A DNA stretch of 64,000 bases from Byssovorax sp. (lineage in GTDB: Bacteria; Myxococcota_A; Polyangia; Polyangiales; Polyangiaceae), in the NCBI GenBank assembly GCA_025362495.1, contig JANYGI010000013.1:1-64000 (forward strand), given 5' to 3'. Below the pieces are notes generated by a model that saw only the letters and a program-made list of their open reading frames with translations, searched no databases and was not told where the DNA came from. Position 1 is the stretch's first letter. Each line of letters begins with the position of its first letter. Position numbers and translations under genes: made by a program. This document shows, piece by piece, positions 8,962-17,444 of this stretch.

Positions 8962-9039
8962 GCCGCACGCTTACCACGGAGAGCGCCGCGCCTGGGGCCC
9001 ACAAAGTGTCCCCTGCGCGGCAGTTCTACGTGCGAGACG

Positions 9040-9600
9040 CTACTTGAGCGCCTGCTCTACTTCGTCGGCCAGGGTTTTCTCGTCGCCGGCCTGATACCCA
9101 GGCTTCTTGCGGATGATCTTGCCAGAACGGTCGATGAGGACCGCGAACGGCATCTCCTTCTTCGGGTTGAAGCGAGAGACAACCGTCGTCTCCTGATCGA
9201 GGAGAACCGGGAATACCATGTCTTTGTCGTGGACGACGCGGTTGACGTCGGCGAGCGACTCGGGCCCATCGAGCGAGATGGCGAGCACCACGAACCCAGC
9301 GTCCTTGTGCTTCTTGTAGAGGTCCACCAGGTGGGGCATCTCGGTCATGCACGGGTCGCAGGTCGTCGACCAGAAGTCGAGCAACACCACGTTTTTGCCG
9401 AGGTAGTCCGAGAGATGAACCGTCTTGCCGTCCGTCGACTGAAGCGAGAAGTCCATCGCCGAGGGGGCGACGGCGCCAGGCCCGCCACCGCCGCCGTCGG
9501 GGCCGCCGCACGCGACGACCCCGAGGCACATGGATACGGCGGCGACGACGGCGAGGACCCGCCCGACGCCGTGACCACGCTTTGAATCAGTTCGCGGCAT
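9040..9600 (-). CDS. Thioredoxin-like (TlpA/ResA-type) lipoprotein
   Basis: 186 residues. Lipobox CLGVVAC places the lipidated Cys at 31, followed by a Gly-rich spacer. A thioredoxin-fold domain (~47-186) has the redox motif C81-DPC84 after WSTT, where canonical members have W directly before the first Cys, and the cis-Pro segment EMPFAVLIDRSG. TlpA/ResA family proteins reduce disulfides in periplasmic substrates, often during cytochrome c maturation. The gene starts inside the 3' end of the upstream thioredoxin-like gene (14-base overlap), implying translational coupling. Its specific substrate cannot be inferred. Confidence 0.9.
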   Translation of the reverse strand: MPRTDSKRGHGVGRVLAVVAAVSMCLGVVACGGPDGGGGGPGAVAPSAMDFSLQSTDGKTVHLSDYLGKNVVLLDFWSTTCDPCMTEMPHLVDLYKKHKDAGFVVLAISLDGPESLADVNRVVHDKDMVFPVLLDQETTVVSRFNPKKEMPFAVLIDRSGKIIRKKPGYQAGDEKTLADEVEQALK

Positions 9601-10375
9601 TGAGCAGAGTCTCGTACTTCGCCCAGAAGGCCGCGTCCGGCTCGCCGGCCTGGGTGCGGACGATCTTCATCGTCTTGGTGTCGATCATGACGTTGGCCGG
9701 CCACGCGTTGGCCGGGAACAGCTCGCCGAGCTTGTAATCGGGGTCGATCGTCGAGGGGAAATCGACCTTGTACTTCTTCGTCCAGTTGAAGAGGTCTTTC
9801 TGCGAAGCGGGCTTGTTCTGCGTGGCGCTGTCGCCGAGCTGCAGGAGGAACTCGCCGCCGCGGGGCTTGTACTTGGCGTGGAGCGGGGGGAGCAGCGTCT
9901 TCGCTTCCTCGTTGCAGGGCGGGCACCAGACGGATCCGATGTCGAGGAGGAGCACCCGCGGCTTCGGCGTGCCGACGCCGTAGAGCTCGTTCTGGTAGAG
10001 GCGATCGTCGTGCGCCGCGTCGGTCGGCACGTAGCTCGCGTCGTCGACATGCGGGTTGTAGAAGTCGCCGAGGTGGATGGTCTGCATCGCGTCGTTCTTC
10101 GTCGCCGCGTTCTGGAAGCCCAGCCATTCAAAGTCCGGGGCGACGGATCCGACGTTGATGCCGTAGGGGCCCGCGGGGTATTCGATCTGGGGCTTCGCGG
10201 CCTGTCCGCTGCCCTCGGGGAACGCCGGCGCCGGGGTCGGCGTCGTGCTGGTCGGGTTCGGGTTCGGGTTGCCGCTGCTCGCTCCCGTCTCGACGCTGCT
10301 GCACCCGAGACCGGCGGCGCCGATCATCAGCCCCGCGCACAGACCGACGCTACGAAGGATCACGCTCTTGTGCAT
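9587..10375 (-). CDS. Thioredoxin-like lipoprotein with WCPPC motif
   Basis: 262 residues from ATG at 10375, chosen because MHKSVILRSV leads into a signal peptide with lipobox AGLGC (Cys 25), then an Asn/Pro/Thr linker. The thioredoxin-like domain (~75-262) carries WCPPC (C151, C154) followed by NEEAKTLLPPL and a late WPANVMIDTKTMK cis-Pro region. A ~50-residue insertion with many Asp and Asn (NPHVDDASYVPTDAAHDD) precedes the active site and is not in classical TlpA. The gene overlaps the second thioredoxin-like lipoprotein by 14 bases; together they look like a two-step periplasmic dithiol relay (inference). Confidence 0.88.
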   Translation of the reverse strand: MHKSVILRSVGLCAGLMIGAAGLGCSSVETGASSGNPNPNPTSTTPTPAPAFPEGSGQAAKPQIEYPAGPYGINVGSVAPDFEWLGFQNAATKNDAMQTIHLGDFYNPHVDDASYVPTDAAHDDRLYQNELYGVGTPKPRVLLLDIGSVWCPPCNEEAKTLLPPLHAKYKPRGGEFLLQLGDSATQNKPASQKDLFNWTKKYKVDFPSTIDPDYKLGELFPANAWPANVMIDTKTMKIVRTQAGEPDAAFWAKYETLLNAAN

Positions 10376-10652
10376 ACGACACCGCCTGAAAGTGGAGAGG
10401 TTCGGGCCAATTGTTTCGAGGCGGGCGTGTTCCGTCAAGAGAACGTCGCGTTCTTCTCGCGGGCTACGATGTAGTCGCGTGTGCACCACGCTTGATTTCC
10501 CGGGTTCTCGCGAGGAATTTGCAACCCCGAGATAGCTGAGCAAATATTCAGGTATCGAGAGTCGTGGCCTCGACTTCTCGGTTCCCGCGCGCTCGGCCGC
10601 CGAGTAGAAGAGGCTCGGGAAGTCGATCCCACCCCCAGGCTTCGAGGTAACC
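10376..10652. promoter_or_regulatory. Divergent promoter region
   Basis: This 277-base gap separates the minus-strand thioredoxin pair from the plus-strand Cys-rich lipoprotein and must contain both promoters. It is locally A+T-richer, notably around 10410 and 10530-10550 (GAGCAAATATTCAGG). I could not pick -35/-10 pairs with confidence, and no RNA gene or coding frame is apparent. Confidence 0.4.
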
Positions 10653-12005
10653 ATGCACCAGCTTTCTCCGCTTCATGTCGATGGCCAGCGCGCCGGCGCT
10701 CGGGCTTCTCTGAGGACGGTGGTCCGCGCGTTCGTCGCGCTCGGGCTGCTCGGTGCGGCGGCGAGCTTGAGCGCGACCGCGTGTAGCGGCGGGGCGGTGG
10801 GGACGACGAGCACGACCTCCACCGGGGCCGGAGGCGGGGCGGCGACGAGCAGCAGCTCGGGGCCGGGTGCGTGCGAGGGCGGCGTCATCATCGACGGCAA
10901 ATGCGAGGGCAAGTGCACGTCCGAGAAATGCTTGCCGGGCAACACCTGCGTCGGCAACGCCTGCGTGCTGAAGTGCGCCAGCGAGAACGACTGCTCCATC
11001 GGCCAGAGCTGCGTGCCCGCGAAGGAAGACGGCACGATGGCCGACCTCACGGTCTGCGCCTCGAATGGCCTCGCGCCCGTGGGGACGCCGTGTCCGTACA
11101 ACACCGAGTGCGGCGCCGTGACAGCCTGCCCCGACGGGAAGTCCTGCGACTACACGCAGTGCGGCGGCGCGGCGTGCACGCTCGACACCGTGGCTTGCGG
11201 CGACGACAAGGCGTGTCGCATCGGCGCGTGCCCCGACAAGTCGGCGTGCGTGGTGCCCGGCTGCGGTCAGGCCGCGTGCACCCCCCTGACGTGCAAGACC
11301 AACGGCGTCGGCGACGCGCTCGCGTACTGCACGAAGCTCGACTGCGCCGACGACTCGCAGTGTCCTGGCGGCTACTCCTGCGGCATCACCCGCGATCCGC
11401 ACCTGATCTGCGGGCTGATGCCGACGAAGGGCGACAACACCACCTGCGGCAAGACGTCGGAGGCGTGCATCGATCCGGCGACCTTCGGCATGAACGGCAA
11501 CACCTACTTCGAGGGCTCGGTCTGCCTGCTGCGCAAGGAGTGCATCCGCAACGATCGCTGCTCCGCCTGCGCCACCAACCTCGATTGCACCATCGACGGG
11601 CAGACGTGCGTGAAGTCGGGCGCGGGCAATCATTGCCTCCGCACGTGCCTGAAAACGAGCGATTGCCCGGACGGCACCGGGTGCACCGCCGGCTCGTGCC
11701 AGCCGGTCTACACCGGCGGCTGCGAGGGCAAGGGCGAGTTCTGCGCGCCGTGCATCAACGACGAAGACTGCGGGAAGAAGGGCACGGCGATGTCGTGCGA
11801 GATCCTCAACAGCCTCACCGACGAGCGGGGGTGCTTCGACACCTCGTTCTCCACTGCGTGCATGGCGGACGCGGACTGCCCGCTCTCCCCCGGCAATCGT
11901 CACGGGCACTGTCTCAACGAGACCGACGGCCTGGCCGCGACCGACGCCGTCTACCACAAGTGCTATTTCCCCTTCAAAATCGACGGATTCACCTGCGGCA
12001 AGTGA
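10653..12005 (+). CDS. Cys-rich lipoprotein
   Basis: 450 residues. The N-terminus is long for a lipoprotein: about 28 residues precede the hydrophobic core VVRAFVALGLLGAAASLSATAC, where the last Cys is the lipidation site; no later start retains the core. A Gly/Ala/Ser/Thr linker follows, then ~370 residues with dozens of Cys in loops such as CEGKCTSEKCLPGNTC, CRNDRCSACATNLDC and CKTNG. This is the diverse 'CxxDxxCxxGxxC' surface-lipoprotein type common in Polyangiales. There is no catalytic motif. The ~277-base upstream region is shared with the divergent thioredoxin-like genes, but a functional link to disulfide formation is only a guess. Confidence 0.83.
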   Translation: MHQLSPLHVDGQRAGARASLRTVVRAFVALGLLGAAASLSATACSGGAVGTTSTTSTGAGGGAATSSSSGPGACEGGVIIDGKCEGKCTSEKCLPGNTCVGNACVLKCASENDCSIGQSCVPAKEDGTMADLTVCASNGLAPVGTPCPYNTECGAVTACPDGKSCDYTQCGGAACTLDTVACGDDKACRIGACPDKSACVVPGCGQAACTPLTCKTNGVGDALAYCTKLDCADDSQCPGGYSCGITRDPHLICGLMPTKGDNTTCGKTSEACIDPATFGMNGNTYFEGSVCLLRKECIRNDRCSACATNLDCTIDGQTCVKSGAGNHCLRTCLKTSDCPDGTGCTAGSCQPVYTGGCEGKGEFCAPCINDEDCGKKGTAMSCEILNSLTDERGCFDTSFSTACMADADCPLSPGNRHGHCLNETDGLAATDAVYHKCYFPFKIDGFTCGK

Positions 12006-12011
12006 GGCGCG

Positions 12012-12030
12012 GCCCCCTTTTCTCGGGGGC
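12012..12030 (+). terminator. Possible hairpin terminator
   Basis: GCCCCC and GGGGGC pair across a seven-base loop seven bases after the stop of the Cys-rich lipoprotein. No T tract follows, so it may be a pause or processing hairpin and not an intrinsic terminator. Confidence 0.35.
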
Positions 12031-12164
12031 GCTTCGCGCGATGTGACTTCCGTGTGAATGGGGGAGGGCGCCTGCCGTCCCCCTCTGCACGCGACATGTG
12101 AATCGGGGCGCGGCGCTCTGTCGTGGCCCCGAATTTCTTACTCACCAGACAAGGAGAGCTTTCG

Positions 12165-13355
12165 ATGAAGAGCAACGTGAAGTGGCGGCTCGTTACCGTT
12201 CCGTTCGGCCTGATGATCCTGGGGATCCCGGCGGTCGGTTGTGCTCAGCTCGCGGGGGCGACGGATACGCTCTGCTGCACGGACTTCAAGGTCGGCGCGG
12301 ATCTCAGCGCCGTCGACTGGGGCGTCACCGGCGACGGCAAGGCGACGTTCGGTGCCTTCATGCAGGCCACGGCGGACTTCGCGGGCACGGCGACGTCGTC
12401 GGTGACCGAGGTGGGCTCGGCCTGCCAGGCCATCGCGACGGACCTCGGCGCCGACCCCGCGAGCGTCAAGGAGACCGACAACGCGAAGCGCACCACCGCG
12501 TGGTGCACCCTCGCGGTCACGCAGATCAACTCGCAGCTCGCGGGCAAGCTCGTCGTCGTCCCGCAGCCGCCGAGCTGCTCGTTCAACGCGAGCGTGCAGG
12601 CCGACTGCGAGGCGCGGTGCACGGCCGACGCGTCGTGCACGGCCGAGCTCGGCGACATCAAGGCGCGCTGCACGCCGGCCGAGCTGTCGGGTAAATGCAA
12701 GGCCGAGTGCACGGGATCGTGCGAGGGCTCGGCCAACCTCGCGGTGAGCTGCACCGGCGTGTGCGACGGCACCTGCGAGGGCACCTGCGCCGGCGCCTGC
12801 TCCGACAAGGGCATGGGGAACGAGTGTCGCGGCGCGTGCGACGGCACCTGCACCGGCCAGTGCCGCGGCTCGTGCAAGATCGACTCGGGCGCGAAGGTGG
12901 CGTGCGAGGGCGACTGCACCGGCGGCTGCTCGATCGATGTCGTCGCGCCGAAGTGCAAGGCGGAGCTCACGCCGCCGTCGGCGAAGTGCCAGGGCAAGGC
13001 GGAGTGCAGCGGCTCGTGCAAGGCGAGCGCGAGCGCCAAGGCCGAGTGCACGGCGCCGTCGATCGAGGTGCACTTCACGGGCACGTCGACCGTCGACACC
13101 AACATCGCGGTCGCGTCGCTCAAGCTGAACCTGCCGAAGATCCTGGTGGCCTTCGAGGGTCGCGGGAAGATCCTGCTCGAGAACGCGAAGTCGCTCGCCG
13201 ACGTCACGGGCGGCTTCGTGAGCAACGCGAAGGACCTCAGCGTCAAGGCTGGCCTCTGCGCGATCCCCGCCGGCCAGGCGCTCTCGACCGCCGCGACGAA
13301 CCTCCAGGTCACGGTCACGGCCAGCAGCAGCGTGCTCACCGCCGTCGGGCTGTAG
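12165..13355 (+). CDS. Cys-rich putative lipoprotein with CxGxC repeats
   Basis: 396 residues; ATG at 12165 follows AAGGAGAG with good spacing, better than the in-frame ATG at 12123. Lipobox IPAVGC gives the lipidated Cys ~26. A helical Ala-rich part (~40-145) precedes a block (~150-300) dominated by short repeats such as CTGSCEG, CDGTCEGTCAGAC, CRGACDGTC and CSGSCKAS, with Cys every 3-4 residues. The C-terminal ~100 residues are Cys-poor and probably helical, with two Leu/Lys-rich stretches. Such CxGxC arrays resemble tandem disulfide or metal-binding modules. I recognise the type as a recurrent myxobacterial secreted family but know no function. Confidence 0.83.
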   Translation: MKSNVKWRLVTVPFGLMILGIPAVGCAQLAGATDTLCCTDFKVGADLSAVDWGVTGDGKATFGAFMQATADFAGTATSSVTEVGSACQAIATDLGADPASVKETDNAKRTTAWCTLAVTQINSQLAGKLVVVPQPPSCSFNASVQADCEARCTADASCTAELGDIKARCTPAELSGKCKAECTGSCEGSANLAVSCTGVCDGTCEGTCAGACSDKGMGNECRGACDGTCTGQCRGSCKIDSGAKVACEGDCTGGCSIDVVAPKCKAELTPPSAKCQGKAECSGSCKASASAKAECTAPSIEVHFTGTSTVDTNIAVASLKLNLPKILVAFEGRGKILLENAKSLADVTGGFVSNAKDLSVKAGLCAIPAGQALSTAATNLQVTVTASSSVLTAVGL

Positions 13356-13403
13356 CCTCGCGATCCCGCTCTCGCGGGGCGCCGACAAGCCGAGCTCGTT
13401 CGA

Positions 13404-13435
13404 CCGGATGTGACTGGACGTCACGGAACATCCGG
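13404..13435 (+). other. Bulged inverted repeat between genes
   Basis: Outer arms CCGGAT/ATCCGG and inner arms GTGAC/GTCAC enclose TGGAC, with GGAAC bulged on the right side. It lies between the Cys-rich gene and mrp. It could end the upstream transcript or act as an operator for mrp; no T tract follows. Confidence 0.4.
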
Positions 13436-13479
13436 TTGTTGACGGGCCCGGCTCACGGCTCTACTTCCCCGCGATAATC

Positions 13480-14589
13480 ATGTCCCTCACGATTGAATCC
13501 GCCTCGGCCGCGCTCGGGACCGTCCTCGATCCCGAGCTCCAGCGCTCCCTCAACGACGTCGGGATGATCCGTGATCTCTCGGTCGACGGCGACGCGGCGT
13601 CGCTGACGGTCGATCTGATCTCGCCCTCGGCTTCGTACAAGGACGGCCTCGACGCGGCGATCAACGCCGCGCTGCGCGGGGCCGGCGCGAAGCGCGTGAA
13701 GATCGCCTTCGATCTGGCGATCCCGACGCGCAACATCATGTCCGACGATCCGTGCCCGGGCGTGAAGAACATCGTCCTCGTGATGAGCGGCAAGGGCGGC
13801 GTCGGGAAGAGCACCGTCGCCGCGAACCTCACGCTCGCGCTGAAGCGCATGGGCGCGTCCGTCGGCCTGCTCGACGCGGACATGTACGGCCCGAGCGTGC
13901 CGACGATGCTCGGCGTCGCGGGCAAGCCCACGTCGACCGACGGCACGAAGTTCCTGCCGCTCGAGCGCTTCGGCGTGAAGCTGATGTCGATCGGGTTCCT
14001 GCTCGAAGACGCGAAGAGCGCGGTCGTCTGGCGCGGGCCGATGCTGCAGAACGCGCTGCTCCAGTTCCTCCGCGACGTGGAGTGGGGCGACCTCGACTAC
14101 CTGATCCTCGATCTGCCCCCGGGCACGGGCGACATCATCCTGACCATCTCCCAGAAGCTGCGGACCACGGGCGCGATCGTGGTGACGACGCCGCAAGAGG
14201 TCGCTCTGCAGGACGTGTACAAGTCGGTGTCGATGGCGCAGAAGGTCGGGATTTCCCTGCTCGGCGTCGTCGAGAACGAGAGCTACTTCATCTGCGACGG
14301 CTGCTCGAAGCGTCACGAGCTCTTCGGAGCGGGCGGTGGACAGAAGATCGCCGATTTTGCGGCGGCCCCGCTGCTCGGTCAGATCCCGATCGATCCGGCC
14401 ATCCGCGAGTGGGGCGACGCCGGCACGCCGGTGGTGCAGGCCGCGCCGGATTCCTCGATAGGACAAGCGTTTATGGACGTCGCCGAGCGCCTCGCGGGGC
14501 GGGTCGCCGTCCAGGATCTCGGCCGCGGGACGGGCCTCAAGATCGACCGGAGCGGGGGCAAGCAGCGGCACCTCCCCATCAGTCGGTAG
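13480..14589 (+). CDS. mrp: Mrp/ApbC family iron-sulfur cluster carrier ATPase
   Basis: 369 residues. The N-terminal MIP18/DUF59 domain (~5-85; LDPELQRSLNDVGMI) is joined to a P-loop ATPase whose deviant Walker A is GKGGVGKS (104-111). It has LLDADMYGPSVP as switch I and LDLPPGTGD as Walker B. The C272-x-x-C275 pair in CDGCS is the cluster-binding motif of Mrp/NBP35 proteins, which dimerise and transfer [4Fe-4S] clusters to apoproteins. All key elements are intact. An ATG start directly after GATAATC has no strong Shine-Dalgarno, so initiation may be weak or near-leaderless. It precedes the S1-domain gene on the same strand. Confidence 0.95.
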   Translation: MSLTIESASAALGTVLDPELQRSLNDVGMIRDLSVDGDAASLTVDLISPSASYKDGLDAAINAALRGAGAKRVKIAFDLAIPTRNIMSDDPCPGVKNIVLVMSGKGGVGKSTVAANLTLALKRMGASVGLLDADMYGPSVPTMLGVAGKPTSTDGTKFLPLERFGVKLMSIGFLLEDAKSAVVWRGPMLQNALLQFLRDVEWGDLDYLILDLPPGTGDIILTISQKLRTTGAIVVTTPQEVALQDVYKSVSMAQKVGISLLGVVENESYFICDGCSKRHELFGAGGGQKIADFAAAPLLGQIPIDPAIREWGDAGTPVVQAAPDSSIGQAFMDVAERLAGRVAVQDLGRGTGLKIDRSGGKQRHLPISR

Positions 14590-14737
14590 GGAACCCCCTC
14601 GCGGAGTTCCCCCAGGTAGGATAAGGTTCGCGGCCCTGTAACCAGGGCCGGACGCGGCAGCGTTCGAGCGACCGAGCGGCCCAGCTCGGAAGCACGAGCG
14701 TTCGCATCATCAAAGCTCGCGATACGGCACGCGCAGA
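14590..14737 (+). promoter_or_regulatory. Structured leader ahead of the S1-domain gene
   Basis: Two hairpins lie between mrp and the S1 gene. One has GGGAAC/GTTCCC arms around 14589-14611. The other is a perfect 8-bp stem CGGCCCTG/CAGGGCCG with loop TAAC at 14631-14650. Neither has a T tract. They could attenuate mrp read-through or serve as an RNA target for the downstream RNA-binding protein (inference). Confidence 0.35.
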
Positions 14738-16699
14738 ATGCGCGAGGCGCGGATGAATACCGACGAAAACACCACCACGCCCGCGGAGGCCACGCCTCCC
14801 GAGCTGCACACCACCGAACCCAGCACTTCCACCCCGGCGACCCACGACGAGGGAGGCGATCCGCCGCCCCCGCAGGTCGCTGAGCCCGCCCGGGCCAAGA
14901 CCCGGGAGGAGTACGAAGAGCTGCCTGGCGACAACGTTGGCAACCGGCTCCCTGGCGCCGGCCCGCCCGACGACATCGGCAACCGCCGGCGCGGCGGTGG
15001 CGGTGGCGGTGGCGGGCCTCGGCCTGCTGCAGGCGCGCCCGCGGGCGACGCCGCTGTCGACGCGAAGCCGGCTGCGGAAGGCGGCGCCGAGCAAGGCGTG
15101 GCCAAGAAGCGCCGTCGTCGTCGTCGCAAGAAGGGCGCGCCCGGAGCGCTCCCCGAGGGCGTGACCGCCGAGGCCGGAGCTGAAGGTGCCGAGGGCGCCG
15201 AAGGCGAAGAAGCCGACGACGCGGACGGTGAAGAAGAAGGCGAAGACGGAGCCGAGGCCGAAGGCGGCGAGCCGGGCGCCGAAGGCAAGCCGAAGAAGCG
15301 CACCAAGGGCGGCCCGCCGCGCCCCGATCGCGAACGCCAGGCCTTCAGCATCGGCGAAGAGGTCTTCGGTCGCGTCTCCAAGGTGACGGACTCGGCCGTG
15401 TGGATCGACATCGCCGGCAAGGCGACCGGTCTGTTCGCGCGCCAGGAGATCATCGACGAGGAGCCCCCGGCCGAGGGGGATCAGTTCATCGCCACCGTCG
15501 CCAGCTCCGGCGTCCGCGGCGGCATGCTGATGCTGTCGCGCCTGCCGATCATCCTCGAGGAATCCCGCAAGGTCCTCGAAGAGGCGGCAAAAAATTTGGA
15601 GCCTGTCAAGGGCTTCGTCACGGGCGCCGTCAAGGGCGGTCTCGAGGTCGATCTCGGCGGTCTGCGCGCGTTCGCTCCGGCGTCGCACGTCGATCTCCGT
15701 CACGGCGCGGACCTCAACTACCTCGTCGGTCAGCGGCTCGACTTCATCGTCACGCAGTACGCGAAGAAGGGCCGGGACATCGTCGTCTCGCGCCGCAAGA
15801 TGCTCGAGGGCGACGCCCAGAAGCTTCGCGCCGAAGCGCTGACGAAGATCGAGCCCGGCTCGATGCACAAGGGCATCGTCCGCAAGGTCGTCGCCTGGGG
15901 CGTGTTCGTCGCGCTGCCGGACGCCGGCCACGTCGAGGGCCTGATCCACATGACGGAGGCCAGCCACGATCGCGGGGCTCGCCTGATGGACCTCTTCAAG
16001 CCCGGTCAGGAGATCGAGGTCAAGGTCCTCAAGGTCGACGAGAAGGGCAAGCTCTGGCTCAGCCGCAAGGCCGTCGTGAGCGACCCGTGGGACGCCGTCA
16101 AAGAGAAGTACGCCGTCGGCACCCGTCACACCGGCAAGGTGGCGCGCCTCCAGCCGTTCGGCGCCTTCATCGAGCTCGAGTCGGGCATCGACGGCCTCAT
16201 CCACCTGGCCGACCTTTCGATCAAGCCGATCGAGCACCCGCAAGAGGTCGTCAAGGTCGGCGACGACATCGAGGTCATCGTCGCCACGTGCGACAGCCAG
16301 AACCGCCGCATCAGCCTTCACCCCGCGCCGGCCCCCGGCACCGAGGTCGAGGCCCGTCAGCGGATCGTGCAGTACAAGGCCGTCAAGGTCGCCGTCACGC
16401 AGATCACCGAGGGTGGCCTCATCGTCCGCGTGCTCGGCGTCACCGGCCGCGCCTCGCGGGGCTTCATCCCCGCGGGTCACACCGGCACGCCGCGCGGCGC
16501 CGATCTCCGCAAGGACTTCCCGCTCGGGATGACGTTCGACGCCAAGGTGCTGGAGATCGATCCGCGCCGCGGCGAAGCGAAGCTGTCGATCCGCGCGCTC
16601 AAGGAGGACAACGAGAAGCACGCGTACCAGACGTACCGCCAGGGCGTCGCGCGCGACGCGAAGTTCGGCACGTTCGCGGACTTGATGAAGAAGTCCTGA
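14738..16699 (+). CDS. Multi-S1-domain RNA-binding protein
   Basis: 653 residues (an alternative start at 14753 removes five). The first ~200 residues are disordered-looking, rich in Ala/Glu/Gly/Pro, with an Arg/Lys patch KKRRRRRRKKG. Five S1-type OB folds follow: ~205-275 (EVFGRVSKV), ~290-360 (VKGFVTGAVKG), ~385-455 (HKGIVRKVVAWGVFVAL), ~470-540 (HTGKVARLQPFGAFIEL) and a divergent fifth ~550-630. Domains 3 and 4 are the closest to canonical ribosomal protein S1. The layout resembles an S1 paralogue that binds mRNA or ribosomes. The acidic/basic tail at the N-terminus is unusual for RpsA, so I call it S1-like and not rpsA. A strong terminator follows. Confidence 0.9.
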   Translation: MREARMNTDENTTTPAEATPPELHTTEPSTSTPATHDEGGDPPPPQVAEPARAKTREEYEELPGDNVGNRLPGAGPPDDIGNRRRGGGGGGGGPRPAAGAPAGDAAVDAKPAAEGGAEQGVAKKRRRRRRKKGAPGALPEGVTAEAGAEGAEGAEGEEADDADGEEEGEDGAEAEGGEPGAEGKPKKRTKGGPPRPDRERQAFSIGEEVFGRVSKVTDSAVWIDIAGKATGLFARQEIIDEEPPAEGDQFIATVASSGVRGGMLMLSRLPIILEESRKVLEEAAKNLEPVKGFVTGAVKGGLEVDLGGLRAFAPASHVDLRHGADLNYLVGQRLDFIVTQYAKKGRDIVVSRRKMLEGDAQKLRAEALTKIEPGSMHKGIVRKVVAWGVFVALPDAGHVEGLIHMTEASHDRGARLMDLFKPGQEIEVKVLKVDEKGKLWLSRKAVVSDPWDAVKEKYAVGTRHTGKVARLQPFGAFIELESGIDGLIHLADLSIKPIEHPQEVVKVGDDIEVIVATCDSQNRRISLHPAPAPGTEVEARQRIVQYKAVKVAVTQITEGGLIVRVLGVTGRASRGFIPAGHTGTPRGADLRKDFPLGMTFDAKVLEIDPRRGEAKLSIRALKEDNEKHAYQTYRQGVARDAKFGTFADLMKKS

Positions 16700-16727
16700 G
16701 CTCGCGCCTCACGGCGTGATCGAAAAA

Positions 16728-16764
16728 GAGAGCGGATCCACCGAGGATCCGCTCTCTTTTTTTT
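16728..16764. terminator. Strong bidirectional intrinsic terminator
   Basis: A perfect 12-bp stem GAGAGCGGATCC/GGATCCGCTCTC with loop ACCGA is followed by eight T and preceded by five A. It therefore terminates both the S1 gene and the convergent minus-strand lipoprotein gene whose stop is at 16773. Confidence 0.93.
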
Positions 16765-16772
16765 GTGGGTGC

Positions 16773-17387
16773 TCACTGGGCGCAGGCGGTGTTCTGGCCC
16801 CAGAGCCACAGGCCGCCCTTGCAGCGCGCGAGCGCGCCCGACGACGAGCACACGTTGCCGTAGGTGCACTCGGCGCCCTCGCTGCTGCACGCGCTGCCGT
16901 CGTTGGGGACGATCGCGGGGCAGCCCGGCGTCAACGGCGGGCCGCTGCATTGCCACATCGGCGGAGGCGGCGAGCACGGGCCGCCGAAGCACGAGCTGCA
17001 CTGGCAGATCGTTGCAGCTCCAACGACACAGACGTCGCCCTCTTGCCCGCACTCGCCGCTCGGAGGCTCGGTGAACGCGCAGTGATCGGCCGGGGGCGAG
17101 AGGCACACGCCCTTCGTCGTGAGCCAGGTGCCGCCGTCGCCGCAGATCCACTCGTGCCGGCACTCGGGGCGCACCTGCTCGCCGTAGGTGCAACGGAAGC
17201 CCGTGGGCGCGTTGCAGCTCTCGCCGCTGGGCTCGGCCTCGGGGCAGAGGCTGCTGCTGGTGCCGCCGCCGCTGCCGCTGCTGCTGCCGGTGCCGCCGCT
17301 GCCCGTGCCGCCGGTGGTGGTGACGACGCTGCCGCACGCGAGGGGCGACAGCGCCAAAGCGAAGAGCCAGAAAGGTCGAATCTTCAT
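16773..17387 (-). CDS. Cys-containing lipoprotein, paralogue A
   Basis: 204 residues from ATG at 17387, chosen because MKIRPFWLFALALSPLAC gives an ideal lipobox (Cys 18). A Gly/Ser/Thr linker precedes a ~150-residue region with about 18 Cys. It contains PPADHCAFTEPPSGECGQEGD and ends in C-AQ. The adjacent upstream gene encodes the same architecture and shares the phrases PPADHCAFTEPP and VVGAATICxC, so the two are tandem duplicates. Function unknown. It ends at the bidirectional terminator. Confidence 0.82.
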   Translation of the reverse strand: MKIRPFWLFALALSPLACGSVVTTTGGTGSGGTGSSSGSGGGTSSSLCPEAEPSGESCNAPTGFRCTYGEQVRPECRHEWICGDGGTWLTTKGVCLSPPADHCAFTEPPSGECGQEGDVCVVGAATICQCSSCFGGPCSPPPPMWQCSGPPLTPGCPAIVPNDGSACSSEGAECTYGNVCSSSGALARCKGGLWLWGQNTACAQ

Positions 17388-17444
17388 GGCGCGAGGATAG
17401 CTTCGCGGCCTGGAAATGTGCACGCCCGGCGGCGCGCTGCGCGC

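Noticed and set aside
13439..13467. TTGACG ... TACTTC as a promoter for mrp
   Set aside because: The -10 match is poor and it would leave almost no leader before the ATG at 13480; not better than chance here.
14579..16621. A 680-codon minus-strand open frame opposite the S1-domain gene
   Set aside because: Antisense of five S1 domains; no recognisable domain of its own and it would end inside mrp.
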